The notes beneath the pieces were generated by a model, which searched no databases, was not told the DNA's origin, and saw only the letters and a program-made list of their open reading frames with translations. From positions 1,426,001-1,490,000 of the forward strand of contig NC_016051.1 of assembly GCF_000151205.2 (NCBI RefSeq): a DNA stretch of 64,000 nt, read 5' to 3'. This DNA comes from Thermococcus sp. AM4. Lineage in GTDB: Archaea; Methanobacteriota_B; Thermococci; Thermococcales; Thermococcaceae. The translations under genes and the position numbers were made by a program. Positions 25,073-32,714 of this stretch are shown here, one piece after another (position 1 is the first letter of the stretch; the number at the start of each line of letters is the position of its first letter).

Positions 25073-26053
25073 TCACTCCCCGCGCTGTATCTTCGCATGA
25101 CCCCCAACGAGGCTCTTCCTGAGCTCGAGGTTCCTTATCTCACACTTCTCGTCGATTATTGAGCGCCATATCGTCGAGTTCCTTATCACCGTTCCCCGAA
25201 AGATTATGGAATCGCTGACGTCGGAGTTCTCTATAACGCAGTCCTCACCGATGTAGGCGAACGGCCCTATAATCGAGCGCCCGAGTACTTTGGCCCCGCG
25301 CTTTATGACCACAGGCGGGATTATCTTGGAGTAGGGGCTTATCTGAATCTCCTCGATGTGGCTCTCCCTTAGGAGTGTTCTGAGGGCCTCAAGGTAGCTG
25401 TCCGCAGAGCCTATGTCGTACCAGTACTCGGAGAAGCGGTAGGCTTTTATCGGCTCACCCCTCGAGAGGAGCCACTGGATGAAGTAGCCCGGCGAATCCC
25501 TGTTCCCGTTCCTCAGATACTCGTCGAGAAGCCCCATCACCCCCTCCGGAAAGGCGTAGACACCAGTGCTCACAAGGGTTGATTGGGGCTCGGCAGGCTT
25601 CTCCTGGAAGGAGACAACTCTATCGCCTTCAAGCAGGACTACACCGTAGCGCTTGGCCAGCTCAAGGTCGCCGACGTCATAAACCGCTATGAGCGTCTCC
25701 CCGGAGTAATGCCCTAGGAACTCATTCAGCGAGAAGGAGAACAGGTTATCGCCGGCAATGACGAGGTAATCATCGAGGCCGAGTTCCTCAACGGCCTTCC
25801 TCATCGCCCCGATCGTCCCGAGCTTCTCCTCCTCGTGGAGGGTGTCCTCTATTATGAGTTCAACGCCGTATTCTTCCGCTATTGGCCGAAAGTGGCCCTC
25901 AAAAAAGCGGTTGGTGGAGATGTAAACCGGAAAACCCAGATCCAGGACTTTCTCGAGGATATGATCTATTATCATCCCCTCGCCAACTGGCAATAGGGCC
26001 TTAGGATAATTCCGGGTTATAGGCCACAGGCGAGCGGCGTAGCCCCCTGCCAT
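25073..26053 (-). CDS. sugar-phosphate nucleotidyltransferase (mannose-1-phosphate guanylyltransferase-like)
   Basis: A 326-residue reading from the first ATG, with MAGGYAARLWPITRNYPKALLPV, the NTP-binding signature. A metal-binding AGDN block follows near residue 100, and the C-terminus has hexapeptide repeats (IGPFAYIGEDCVIENSDVSDS). Family members begin with a first beta-strand of the type MKVLIMAGG. Here that strand (KVLI) is encoded just upstream, but no ATG, GTG or TTG precedes it. Instead GGAGGG lies seven bases before an ATA at 26068-26066, which overlaps the preceding hepT stop. The true start may be that ATA. Product class (GDP- versus other NDP-sugar) is uncertain. Confidence 0.85.
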   Translation of the reverse strand: MAGGYAARLWPITRNYPKALLPVGEGMIIDHILEKVLDLGFPVYISTNRFFEGHFRPIAEEYGVELIIEDTLHEEEKLGTIGAMRKAVEELGLDDYLVIAGDNLFSFSLNEFLGHYSGETLIAVYDVGDLELAKRYGVVLLEGDRVVSFQEKPAEPQSTLVSTGVYAFPEGVMGLLDEYLRNGNRDSPGYFIQWLLSRGEPIKAYRFSEYWYDIGSADSYLEALRTLLRESHIEEIQISPYSKIIPPVVIKRGAKVLGRSIIGPFAYIGEDCVIENSDVSDSIIFRGTVIRNSTIWRSIIDEKCEIRNLELRKSLVGGHAKIQRGE

Positions 26054-26064
26054 GATTAAAACCT

Positions 26065-26496
26065 TTATTGTTTTTCCCTCCTGAATGCCTTTGAAATTGC
26101 ACTTACGAAGTCCTCTATGTCGCCAAGATTGTTCCTGAGAATTTCGTAAATAACGCCTTCGTCGACGTCCCAGTATATGTGAACCAATCTATTTCTGAAC
26201 CTCGCCATCAGGATGAGCCTTTTTGTTAGGTCCTCATCTATGATCTTCCTCTCGTTTAGAACCCTGAATGAGTCGGCATAGTCCTTGGGCAACCTGAACT
26301 TGTTCTTTGATATCAGATGGTACGCCACGTCAATGCAGGCCTCTATGGCCACCAAAAGATTGTACTTGGCACTTGAAACGTAGTGCCTGTTACTCAAAAA
26401 CTCCTTTTTTGGAAGTTTTGAGAGCTCATAAAGAGCCTCCAAAGCGTTGTTTATTTCAAACATGAGCCGGGTTATCTTCTCTTTATCGTATTCCAA
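26065..26496 (-). CDS. hepT: HepT-like HEPN toxin (DUF86)
   Basis: A 143-residue all-helical HEPN protein. The catalytic motif R-x4-H is RNRLVH (residues 101-106) and is followed by I-Y, giving the full R-x4-H-x-Y of HepT ribonucleases, where the tyrosine (Tyr108) is the residue AMPylated by the antitoxin. The start overlaps the mntA gene by 14 bases. HepT cleaves RNA and is silenced by the MntA nucleotidyltransferase. The stop overlaps the region where the next gene appears to start. The pair is inside the surface-glycan locus, between two sugar-nucleotide genes. Confidence 0.88.
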   Translation of the reverse strand: MEYDKEKITRLMFEINNALEALYELSKLPKKEFLSNRHYVSSAKYNLLVAIEACIDVAYHLISKNKFRLPKDYADSFRVLNERKIIDEDLTKRLILMARFRNRLVHIYWDVDEGVIYEILRNNLGDIEDFVSAISKAFRREKQ

Positions 26497-26887
26497 GGGC
26501 CTCCCTCCTGTACATGTTTAGATAGTAGGAATAATCGTGGTACTCACGCATAGTTCTCTCCTCGAAGTCGCAACGGATCTTCTCATCCCTACTGAAGAGC
26601 AGCAAGCCCCCAATGGCTCGGAACCTGAAGGTTACCGGAGCTTCGTTGAGAATCCTCACATCCACCGGTAGACTTAAGGCATTCGAGAGGTCTTCCTCAA
26701 GCTCCGCCTCATAGAAGGGATGAACCTCTGAATCTACATACACAGCCACGTCAATGTCCCGGAAAGGACCCTCAAGGAAAGAGCCGTGAAGATAGGCGAA
26801 GATGATCTCGTCTCTCCTTAGGAGAAGTTCTCTCAGGATTTCAATGACCTCTCTTTTTTCTCTCTCATTAAGGCTATAAACCCGCAT
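26483..26887 (-). CDS. mntA: MntA-like minimal nucleotidyltransferase antitoxin
   Basis: A 134-residue minimal nucleotidyltransferase. The pol-beta fold signature G-S-x9-D-x-D is seen in HGSFLEGPFRDIDVAVY (Gly35, Ser36, Asp44, Asp46). Antitoxins of this type transfer AMP groups to the tyrosine of HepT's R-x4-H-x-Y motif, which is intact in the next gene. Antitoxin first, toxin second, with a 14-base overlap, is the family's normal order. The ATG at 26887 has no clear ribosome site and may head a leaderless mRNA from the AT-rich region it shares with the divergent epimerase gene. Confidence 0.88.
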   Translation of the reverse strand: MRVYSLNEREKREVIEILRELLLRRDEIIFAYLHGSFLEGPFRDIDVAVYVDSEVHPFYEAELEEDLSNALSLPVDVRILNEAPVTFRFRAIGGLLLFSRDEKIRCDFEERTMREYHDYSYYLNMYRREALGIR

Positions 26888-26965
26888 GGTTGGTGATTCA
26901 ACTCAGTCTACAAAAAACTTTCCCAAAACTTAATAACACCGGGCCCGATACAATTGGCGATAAAA

Positions 26966-27913
26966 ATGATGGTCCTTGTAACAGGCGGTGCCGGCTTCAT
27001 AGGCTCGCACCTCGTCGATAGGCTCATGGAGCTTGGCCATACGGTCAGGGTTCTCGACGACCTCAGCGCGGGCAGCTTGGCCAACATAGAGCGCTGGCTG
27101 GAAAACGAGAACTTCGAGTTCATAAAGGGCGACATGAGAAACCCGGAAATCGTGAGAGAGGCCGTTAAAGACGTTGAAGTCGTTTTCCACCTCGCCGCCA
27201 ACCCCGAGGTCAGAATCGGCTCCCAGAGTCCAGAGCTCCTCTACGAAACCAACGTGCTGGTAACATACAACCTCCTCAACTCGATGAGGGGTTCGAACGT
27301 GGAATACCTCGTCTTCACGAGCTCCTCAACGGTCTACGGTGAGGCTGAGATCATACCCACACCGGAGGACTACGGGCCCCTCGAGCCGATAAGCGTTTAT
27401 GGAGGAGCGAAGCTCGCGGCCGAAGCTTTGATAAGTGGTTACGCCCACACGTTCGGCTTCAGGGCTTTAATTTTCCGCCTGGCGAACATCATAGGCGAGC
27501 GCTCCAACCACGGTGTGATCTACGACTTCATCAACAAGCTCAGGAGGAACCCGGAGGAGCTTGAGATACTCGGCGACGGAAGGCAGAGGAAGAGCTACCT
27601 CCACGTGAGCGACACCGTTGAGGGCATGCTCCAAATCCTTGAGCACTTCAGGCAAAGCGGAAAGACCGTGGACTTCTACAACCTCGGCAACGACGACTGG
27701 ATAACCGTCCAGGAGATAGCGGAGATAGTGAGCGAGGAGATGGGGCTCAAACCGAGGTTCGTTTTCACCGGCGGCGTTGATGGTGGAAGGGGCTGGAAGG
27801 GCGACGTCAAGTTCATGCGCTTAGCAATAGAGAAGGCCAAGAAAGCCGGCTGGAGGCCGAAGCTGAACAGCTACGAGGCGGTAAGGAGAACGGTGAGGGA
27901 ACTGCTGGGTTAG
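26966..27913 (+). CDS. NAD-dependent sugar-nucleotide epimerase/dehydratase (GalE-like)
   Basis: A 315-residue extended SDR. LVTGGAGFIGSHLVDRLMELGH binds NAD; the active-site Ser-Ser-Thr and YxxxK are in FTSSSTVYGEAE and SVYGGAKLAAE. UDP-glucose 4-epimerase is the usual annotation of the archaeal group, but specificity within this family is not predictable. ATG 26966 (or 26969) lies 30-40 bases after a TATA-like CTTAATAA and lacks a strong ribosome site, so a leaderless transcript is possible. It closes the glycan locus on the right. Confidence 0.85.
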   Translation: MMVLVTGGAGFIGSHLVDRLMELGHTVRVLDDLSAGSLANIERWLENENFEFIKGDMRNPEIVREAVKDVEVVFHLAANPEVRIGSQSPELLYETNVLVTYNLLNSMRGSNVEYLVFTSSSTVYGEAEIIPTPEDYGPLEPISVYGGAKLAAEALISGYAHTFGFRALIFRLANIIGERSNHGVIYDFINKLRRNPEELEILGDGRQRKSYLHVSDTVEGMLQILEHFRQSGKTVDFYNLGNDDWITVQEIAEIVSEEMGLKPRFVFTGGVDGGRGWKGDVKFMRLAIEKAKKAGWRPKLNSYEAVRRTVRELLG

Positions 27914-27999
27914 GGTTTTCCGGCCTTTTCTGCTTATCCCACCAAGGATTAACTTTTATAAAGCGGGGCCGGTATTTAGGTTAGCGGAAGGTGTGAACT

Positions 28000-29139
28000 A
28001 TGGTCAGCACGCTCATCATCGTCATAGCCGGCATAATGGCCTTCTGGGCGATCGTCTACGTGGCATTTGGCAGGAGGGAGAATGAAAACGAAGAAGAGGG
28101 AATCGCCGTCGATCTGTTCGTGATAATGTGGAGAACGAAGAGGGTGCTAGGCTTCATAGACCGGCTCGCCTCAAGGGGAAGGAAGTTCTGGAAGGTTTAC
28201 GGCGACGTTGGAATAGCCCTTGGATTCCTGGGCATGGCCTTCGTCTTCTACGCCCTGCTCAAGACCGCAATAGCAACCATCCAGACCCACGGAAAGCAGG
28301 CTGGGGTACAGCTCGTCATCCCCGGGCTGACCATTCCCCTCTGGTACGGCCTGATCGGCCTCGCGGTTGTTATGGTCGTCCATGAACTCAGCCACGGAGT
28401 GGTGGCGAGGGCCGATAGGCTTCCTCTAAAATCAGTGGGCCTGGTCCTGTTCTTCGTGATCCCCGGGGCCTTCGTGGAGCCCGACGAGGAGGAGCTCAAA
28501 AAGGCCCCCCTAAGGACGAGGCTCAGGGTCTACGGGGCCGGTTCGCTCGCCAACCTCCTCGTGGCCCTGCTCGCGCTCCTCATCATGAACTTCGCGCTGA
28601 CGCCACTCCTCCAGCCCGCTGGAATAGAGGTGGCGGGCGTTATAAGCGGCTCTCCTGCCTCGGGGGTTCTCGAGAGGGGCGACGTTATAGTTGCCATAAA
28701 CGGCACCGCGATAAAGACGCTCGAGGACTTCGAGAAGTTCATAAACACGACGAAGCCCAACCAGACCATCGCGATAACCGTCCTGAGGAACGGGGAAGAA
28801 AAAACCGTGGAGCTGAAGCTCGGTGCAAGGGAGGACAACCCCAAGAAGCCGTTCATAGGCATATACCTCGGCCAGCACTACAGATCGAGGATAGGGCACG
28901 AGAACGTGGTGTTCCCGCTGTTCTTCTCGTTCTACTGGATATACTTCCTGAACTTCGGAATAGGCCTGATGAACCTCTTCCCGCTGGTCCCCCTCGATGG
29001 GGGGAGAATGCTGGACGACGTGCTTAAGGAGTACCTTCCTGAGGCGATCGCGAAGCCGCTAAGGTACGCCGTCATCGCCATCGGGCTGACGCTGCTCGCC
29101 CTCAACCTCTGGCCGGCCCTGCTCAACCTGGCCCGCTAG
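28000..29139 (+). CDS. site-2-type intramembrane metalloprotease (M50) with PDZ domain
   Basis: A 379-residue polytopic protein. The zinc-binding HExxH is HELSH (His128, Glu129, His132) inside a helix, and the third ligand is Asp333 in VPLDGGRM near the C-terminus. A PDZ domain occupies about residues 205-285 (VISGSPASGVLERGDVIVAI). S2P enzymes cut membrane-anchored regulators within the bilayer. TATA TTTTATAAAG lies at 27953-27962, and AAGGTGTG precedes the ATG. Its last 17 bases overlap the convergent DUF257 gene. The partner substrate is unknown. Confidence 0.9.
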   Translation: MVSTLIIVIAGIMAFWAIVYVAFGRRENENEEEGIAVDLFVIMWRTKRVLGFIDRLASRGRKFWKVYGDVGIALGFLGMAFVFYALLKTAIATIQTHGKQAGVQLVIPGLTIPLWYGLIGLAVVMVVHELSHGVVARADRLPLKSVGLVLFFVIPGAFVEPDEEELKKAPLRTRLRVYGAGSLANLLVALLALLIMNFALTPLLQPAGIEVAGVISGSPASGVLERGDVIVAINGTAIKTLEDFEKFINTTKPNQTIAITVLRNGEEKTVELKLGAREDNPKKPFIGIYLGQHYRSRIGHENVVFPLFFSFYWIYFLNFGIGLMNLFPLVPLDGGRMLDDVLKEYLPEAIAKPLRYAVIAIGLTLLALNLWPALLNLAR

Positions 29140-29869
29140 ACTGGATGCATATCCTTCCCTTTTTGAAGCGGAACGTTCCGGTGGAGGGCTCGAAATCGGG
29201 GAGCAGGGACTTGAGGACTGTTAGCTCCTCAACCCCGGGTCTGCCGGTGGGCCTCGTCTCCAGTATGTGCTCGGCGTACTGGGATATCCACGACAGGAAC
29301 CTCCTGGAGACCCTGTCACGGTTTATAAGGAACACGTTCAGAACCCCCTCGTGGCCGGGCCTCTCGGAGCCTTCCCTAAGGGCCATGTTCCGCTTTAGTA
29401 TTCTCATGGCGTTTTCCTCGCCGAAGGTCTCGACGAAGCCGTCCACCGTAACCGTCAGCCCGATCCTCCTCGGCCTGTTGGCTATTATCTTGGAGTAGAG
29501 GGCCAGCATCTTGGGGAGGTACGTGCCGCTGTCCAGCTGACCCAGGTAGTAAACGAAGGGTTCGTTGAGCTTTACCCCGTTTACGGAGCCAAAAACGTCC
29601 ACGACCGCCAGCCTGCCAGCCCTTCCGAACTCCTCGAGGGGAAACCTAACAGCGAGCCCGTACTTTTTGAGGAGACTGTAGGGCATGGAGTAGTTGGTGA
29701 TCATCCCGAACCAGTCCCGCTCAAGGAACCTCCGGAATATCTCAACCCCCAGCGCCCATCCGTAGGAACCTGTATCGTAGATAATCAGCAGTATTCCGTC
29801 GTCCATTAGGCCCCCGCCGAGCATTTTATCGAGGGGCCCGATCTCGGTCTTGAATACCTTATACTGCAT
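29123..29869 (-). CDS. DUF257 family protein (degenerate RecA/KaiC-like), copy 1
   Basis: A 248-residue protein with the RecA/KaiC-like opening 'one target per chromosome' pattern: TEIGPLDKMLGGGL, then LLIIYDTGSYGWALGVEIFRR where a Walker A loop would be. The essential Lys of GKT/S is absent (GSYGWAL), so ATP hydrolysis is doubtful. It is a paralog of the gene at 32711-33472 (shared LGGGL, FGVI/FGMI, LTVTVDG, LPDFEPS). The family is known from Thermococcales only as DUF257 with no assigned function. ATG 29869 has AGTGATCG upstream. The 3' end overlaps the convergent M50 protease gene by 17 bases. Confidence 0.75.
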   Translation of the reverse strand: MQYKVFKTEIGPLDKMLGGGLMDDGILLIIYDTGSYGWALGVEIFRRFLERDWFGMITNYSMPYSLLKKYGLAVRFPLEEFGRAGRLAVVDVFGSVNGVKLNEPFVYYLGQLDSGTYLPKMLALYSKIIANRPRRIGLTVTVDGFVETFGEENAMRILKRNMALREGSERPGHEGVLNVFLINRDRVSRRFLSWISQYAEHILETRPTGRPGVEELTVLKSLLPDFEPSTGTFRFKKGRICIQSSGPG

Positions 29870-29924
29870 TTCGATCACTATGGGGGGCACCAACCTTTTT
29901 AAAAGCCTTTTCTTAGGGCAACCC

Positions 29925-30902
29925 ATGCCAGCGGTCTGCTCCAAGTGCGGTCGTCCAGCGGTCTACCACGCGCGCTACACCGGTCGCTACTACTGCCACA
30001 AGCACTTCAACGAGATGGTCGAGAAGAAGTTCAAGGAGACCGTCAAAAAATACCGCCTCATCGAGAAGGGCGAGAGGATAGCGGTCGGGGTCAGCGGGGG
30101 AAAGGACAGCGTAGTTCTGATGCATCTCCTGGCTAAACTCCGAGAGAAGTTTCCGTTTGAACTCGTCGCGATAACCATAGACGAGGGAATAGCCGGTTAC
30201 AGGCCTCCAAGCGTTGAGATAGCGAAGAGGAACGCGAAGAAGCTCGGAATAGAGCACCGGATATATTCCTTCAAGGAATACATCGGCTTCACCCTCGACG
30301 AGACGGTTGAGATAATGGGGAGCTTCGAGAAGGGAGAGCGTGTTGGGGCGTGCTCCTACTGCGGCGTCTGGAGGCGCTGGCTCCTCAACTACGCGGCCAA
30401 GGACGTCGGGGCGGACAAGCTGGCCGTCGGCCACAATTTGGATGACGAGGTGCAGATGTTCATAATGAACATCCTCCGGGGCGATATAGCGAGACTGGGA
30501 AGAACTGGCCCCTACTACGAGGAAATCCACCCCGAGCTCGTTCCGAGGATAAAGCCCCTCCGAGAGATTCCCGAGAAGGAGATTGTCCTCTACGCGGTTC
30601 TGAACAACATTGAAGTTGACCTGAGCGAGTGCCCCTACGCGGTCGAGGCCTTCCGTGCCGAAATCCGCGACTGGCTCAACGAGATGGAGGAGAGGCACCC
30701 CGGCACCAAATATCAGATACTCAGGAGCTACGACAAGCTCTTCCCGCTTATAGCGAAGACCTACACCAAGAGAACGAGCGAGCTGAACCGCTGTAAGATA
30801 TGCGGTCAACCCACAACTGGAGAGATATGCAAGGCCTGCCAGTTCCGCCTCCAGGTCGAGAGGAAGGCGAGGGAAAGGGGGCTGACGTTCAGGGTTGAGT
30901 AA
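29925..30902 (+). CDS. ttuA: TtuA-type tRNA-5-methyluridine(54) 2-sulfurtransferase
   Basis: A complete 325-residue PP-loop enzyme flanked by two zinc ribbons: CSKCG with CHKH at the N-terminus and CKICG with CKAC at the C-terminus. The ATP-binding PP-loop SGGKDS is at residues 57-62, and catalytic or Fe-S cysteines lie in GACSYCGVWRRW. TtuA 2-thiolates U54 in the T-loop of tRNA, a modification that stabilizes tRNA at high temperature. The ATG lies a few bases after a TTTTTAAAAG element, so a short leader is likely. The C-terminal fragment at 1-324 is a paralog. Confidence 0.88.
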   Translation: MPAVCSKCGRPAVYHARYTGRYYCHKHFNEMVEKKFKETVKKYRLIEKGERIAVGVSGGKDSVVLMHLLAKLREKFPFELVAITIDEGIAGYRPPSVEIAKRNAKKLGIEHRIYSFKEYIGFTLDETVEIMGSFEKGERVGACSYCGVWRRWLLNYAAKDVGADKLAVGHNLDDEVQMFIMNILRGDIARLGRTGPYYEEIHPELVPRIKPLREIPEKEIVLYAVLNNIEVDLSECPYAVEAFRAEIRDWLNEMEERHPGTKYQILRSYDKLFPLIAKTYTKRTSELNRCKICGQPTTGEICKACQFRLQVERKARERGLTFRVE

Positions 30903-30927
30903 ACTGAACAGCTATTTATAAAGACCT

Positions 30928-30943
30928 GTTTAGTATACTGAAC
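30928..30943 (+). promoter_or_regulatory. near-palindrome GTTTAGTATACTGAAC downstream of a TATA box
   Basis: A 16-base dyad with one mismatched pair, about ten bases after TATTTATAAAG (30913-30923) and 30 bases before the GTG at 30973. ACTGAACA occurs twice here (30904 and 30937). A repressor site over the transcription start is plausible; the factor is unknown. Confidence 0.4.
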
Positions 30944-30972
30944 AACCCATTAAACTTCACCGGGTGTTCCCC

Positions 30973-31167
30973 GTGATTATCGAGACGGCCGTTCCCTTTG
31001 AGGAGCTCGAGGAGATAAGGCGAAAGAGCGGGGCGAAAGTTAGCTTAACCCTCCTCGAAACCACCGAGAGGAACGGGATAGTCCTCAACCTGGTTCTCCT
31101 GGAAGGCCCTCCCTCGGAAATCGAGCGCTTCATGGAAAAGCTCCGCCTGGCGAGGGCCGGCGGTTAG
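30973..31167 (+). CDS. small protein of unknown function (64 aa)
   Basis: A 64-residue protein beginning IIETAVPFEELEEIRRKSG, with a strand-helix-strand-strand-helix pattern and no cysteine, signal or membrane segment. I do not recognise a family. The fold could be an ACT- or ferredoxin-like half domain, but this is a guess. GTG 30973 follows GGGTGTTCCCC; an upstream GTG at 30964 lies inside that site. It has its own TATA box and an operator-like dyad, which argues that it is a real, regulated gene. Confidence 0.6.
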   Translation: MIIETAVPFEELEEIRRKSGAKVSLTLLETTERNGIVLNLVLLEGPPSEIERFMEKLRLARAGG

Positions 31168-31229
31168 TTTGCGCCCCAAACTTCCGGGCGGGTATTTAAG
31201 GAGTTAGGAGAACTTTTCTTGGTGAGAGT

Positions 31230-31800
31230 ATGGAAGAGCTGAGTGAGGCGCTCAGGGCTGTGGAGCGGGAGCTGAACCTCGCGAGAAAGGCGTACAGAGC
31301 GAGCGTTTTCCTCTACTGGGCGTGGGCGATGCCCGGGGTTTACCTACTCGCGCAAATCCTGTCAAAGTACGCTGGAATTGGTGAAGAAAGCGCAATCCAG
31401 TGGCTTTCGCTGGGGGCAGTAATAGGTTTCATCGCCGAGGAGCGAAAGGCTTTCAGAAAGGTGATCCAGCTAGAAAAGGCTCTCGGAAGGGTTGAAAAAA
31501 ACACCCAGGGGATACATCCTCGCACAGGTTATCGTGTGGCCCCTCTCGGCCCTGATTGCCAGCATGTATGCTGAAAACGACGGCCAGTGGATGCTGGTCT
31601 TCATAGGGCTCGGCCTGCTCCTCCTCACTGGCGTTGAGTTCGCGTTCACCGGAAAGAAGGACTGGAAGACCGCTCTGGCAGGGCTGATAATACTCCCCTC
31701 GACGACGCTCTGCACGGGCTTTGGCTACGCGGTTACGGTGATTGCCTTCGCCTTCTCGCTGACGGCTTATCTCCATTTGAAGGTGGCAATAAGGGAGTGA
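31230..31800 (+). pseudogene. membrane protein, module copy 1, frameshifted at an A7 run
   Basis: Two reading frames make one protein. Frame 1 (31230-31574) begins MEELSEALRAVERELNLARK, has two membrane helices and reaches LGRVEKN at the A7 run 31495-31501. Frame 2 continues TPRGYILAQVIVWPLSALIAS and three more helices to the stop at 31798-31800. Removing one A gives a continuous protein of about 189 residues. It then matches the intact paralog at 33638-34258 in length and layout: short coiled N-terminus, two helices, charged KRLGRV-type loop, four helices. The stop is one base before the winged-helix gene. It may be a real inactivation, a sequencing error in the homopolymer, or programmed frameshifting. 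Confidence 0.7.
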
Positions 31801-31801
31801 T

Positions 31802-32098
31802 ATGCTCGAAAAGCTCGCGGGGCTCTCGAAGTCACCGCTAGGCAATCCGACGAGGTTGGCCATAGCGCTCTACCTGCTGTCCAGGGAGAGGGCAACCTTC
31901 GCGAGCCTGAGGGAAGCCTTGAAGCTCACCGCCGGAAACCTTGAGTTCCACCTGAAGGCGCTTGAAGAGGCCGGGATCGTTAGAACCTACTACGGTTTCG
32001 GGAAGAGGCCAAGGAAGTTCGTGGAGATAACGGAGGAGGGAGTTGAAGAGCTCAGGGAAGTTATCAAAATCCTGAGAAAGGTGACCGGGGATGATTGA
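31802..32098 (+). CDS. winged-helix transcriptional regulator, module copy 1
   Basis: A 98-residue winged-helix DNA-binding protein of the ArsR/MarR-like HTH_34 type: LGNPTRLAIALYLLSRERA, then the recognition helix in LTAGNLEFHLKALEEAGIV and a wing with GKRPRKFVEITEEG. No metal-binding cysteines. It is clearly paralogous to the regulator at 34263-34559 (LGNPxRLxIxLYLL, GNLxxHLxxLExAG). It starts immediately after the frameshifted membrane protein and overlaps the CPBP protease gene by 8 bases, giving a membrane protein - regulator - protease operon. Confidence 0.88.
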   Translation: MLEKLAGLSKSPLGNPTRLAIALYLLSRERATFASLREALKLTAGNLEFHLKALEEAGIVRTYYGFGKRPRKFVEITEEGVEELREVIKILRKVTGDD

Positions 32099-32714
32099 GT
32101 TCGCGGTTGCCTTACTCCTGTGGCTGTTGATTTTGGCCGCATCCACGGCCGTTGCCTCCCTAACCGCCAAGAAGAGGGCGAGAAAGGCCGGCTTCGCGAT
32201 GCAGCTGACGATGTTCCTCCTCTCGCTTGCGGTGATCGAGCTCATTGGCGGACCGGGGAGGTTCGGTTTCGTTCCCGACTTCAGATACGTTCCTCATGCC
32301 CTCATCCTCGGCTTTGGAACGTCCCTCATCCTCAACCTGCTTGAGGGCAATCCCTCAGAACCGATGCCTGAGTTCATGCCCGAAGGGATTGAGAGATTCG
32401 TTCTCCTCCTCATCTTCGCCCCGCTGGGAGAGGAAGTCTTCACGAGGGGGCTCATCGAGGGCTATCTTTTGAGCTACGGCCACTTTTGGAGTGCAATACT
32501 CTTCTCGGCCCTGCTCTTCGCCCTGCCGCACTTGATGGCCTTCGAAGGAAACAGGAGAAGAAAAGCCGGAATAGTGACCGGAGCATTCATCCTCGGCTCG
32601 TTAGCCGGTTACCTTTTCGCCCTCGGAGGGATAACCCCGGCGATCGCTCTTCACTCCTCGGCGAATCTGGCGGGACTGACGGTTCTGAAGATCAAGGGGA
32701 AAGCAGAGGATTAA
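32091..32714 (+). CDS. CPBP family intramembrane glutamic protease (Rce1-like)
   Basis: A 207-residue polytopic protein with the three CPBP motifs: EEVFTR (Glu114, Glu115, Arg119), FALPHL (His147), and HSSAN (His188, Asn192). Family members cleave within or near the membrane, including CAAX protein processing in eukaryotes and bacteriocin-immunity relatives in bacteria. It overlaps the winged-helix gene by 8 bases (ATG within GGGGATGATTGA), so all three genes of this module are coupled. Its stop overlaps the convergent DUF257 copy 2 by 4 bases. Confidence 0.88.
   Translation: MIEFAVALLLWLLILAASTAVASLTAKKRARKAGFAMQLTMFLLSLAVIELIGGPGRFGFVPDFRYVPHALILGFGTSLILNLLEGNPSEPMPEFMPEGIERFVLLLIFAPLGEEVFTRGLIEGYLLSYGHFWSAILFSALLFALPHLMAFEGNRRRKAGIVTGAFILGSLAGYLFALGGITPAIALHSSANLAGLTVLKIKGKAED

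Noticed and set aside
10396-27913. Insertion sequence or transposase explaining the AT-rich glycan core
   Set aside because: No transposase, terminal inverted repeats or target duplications were found at its edges.
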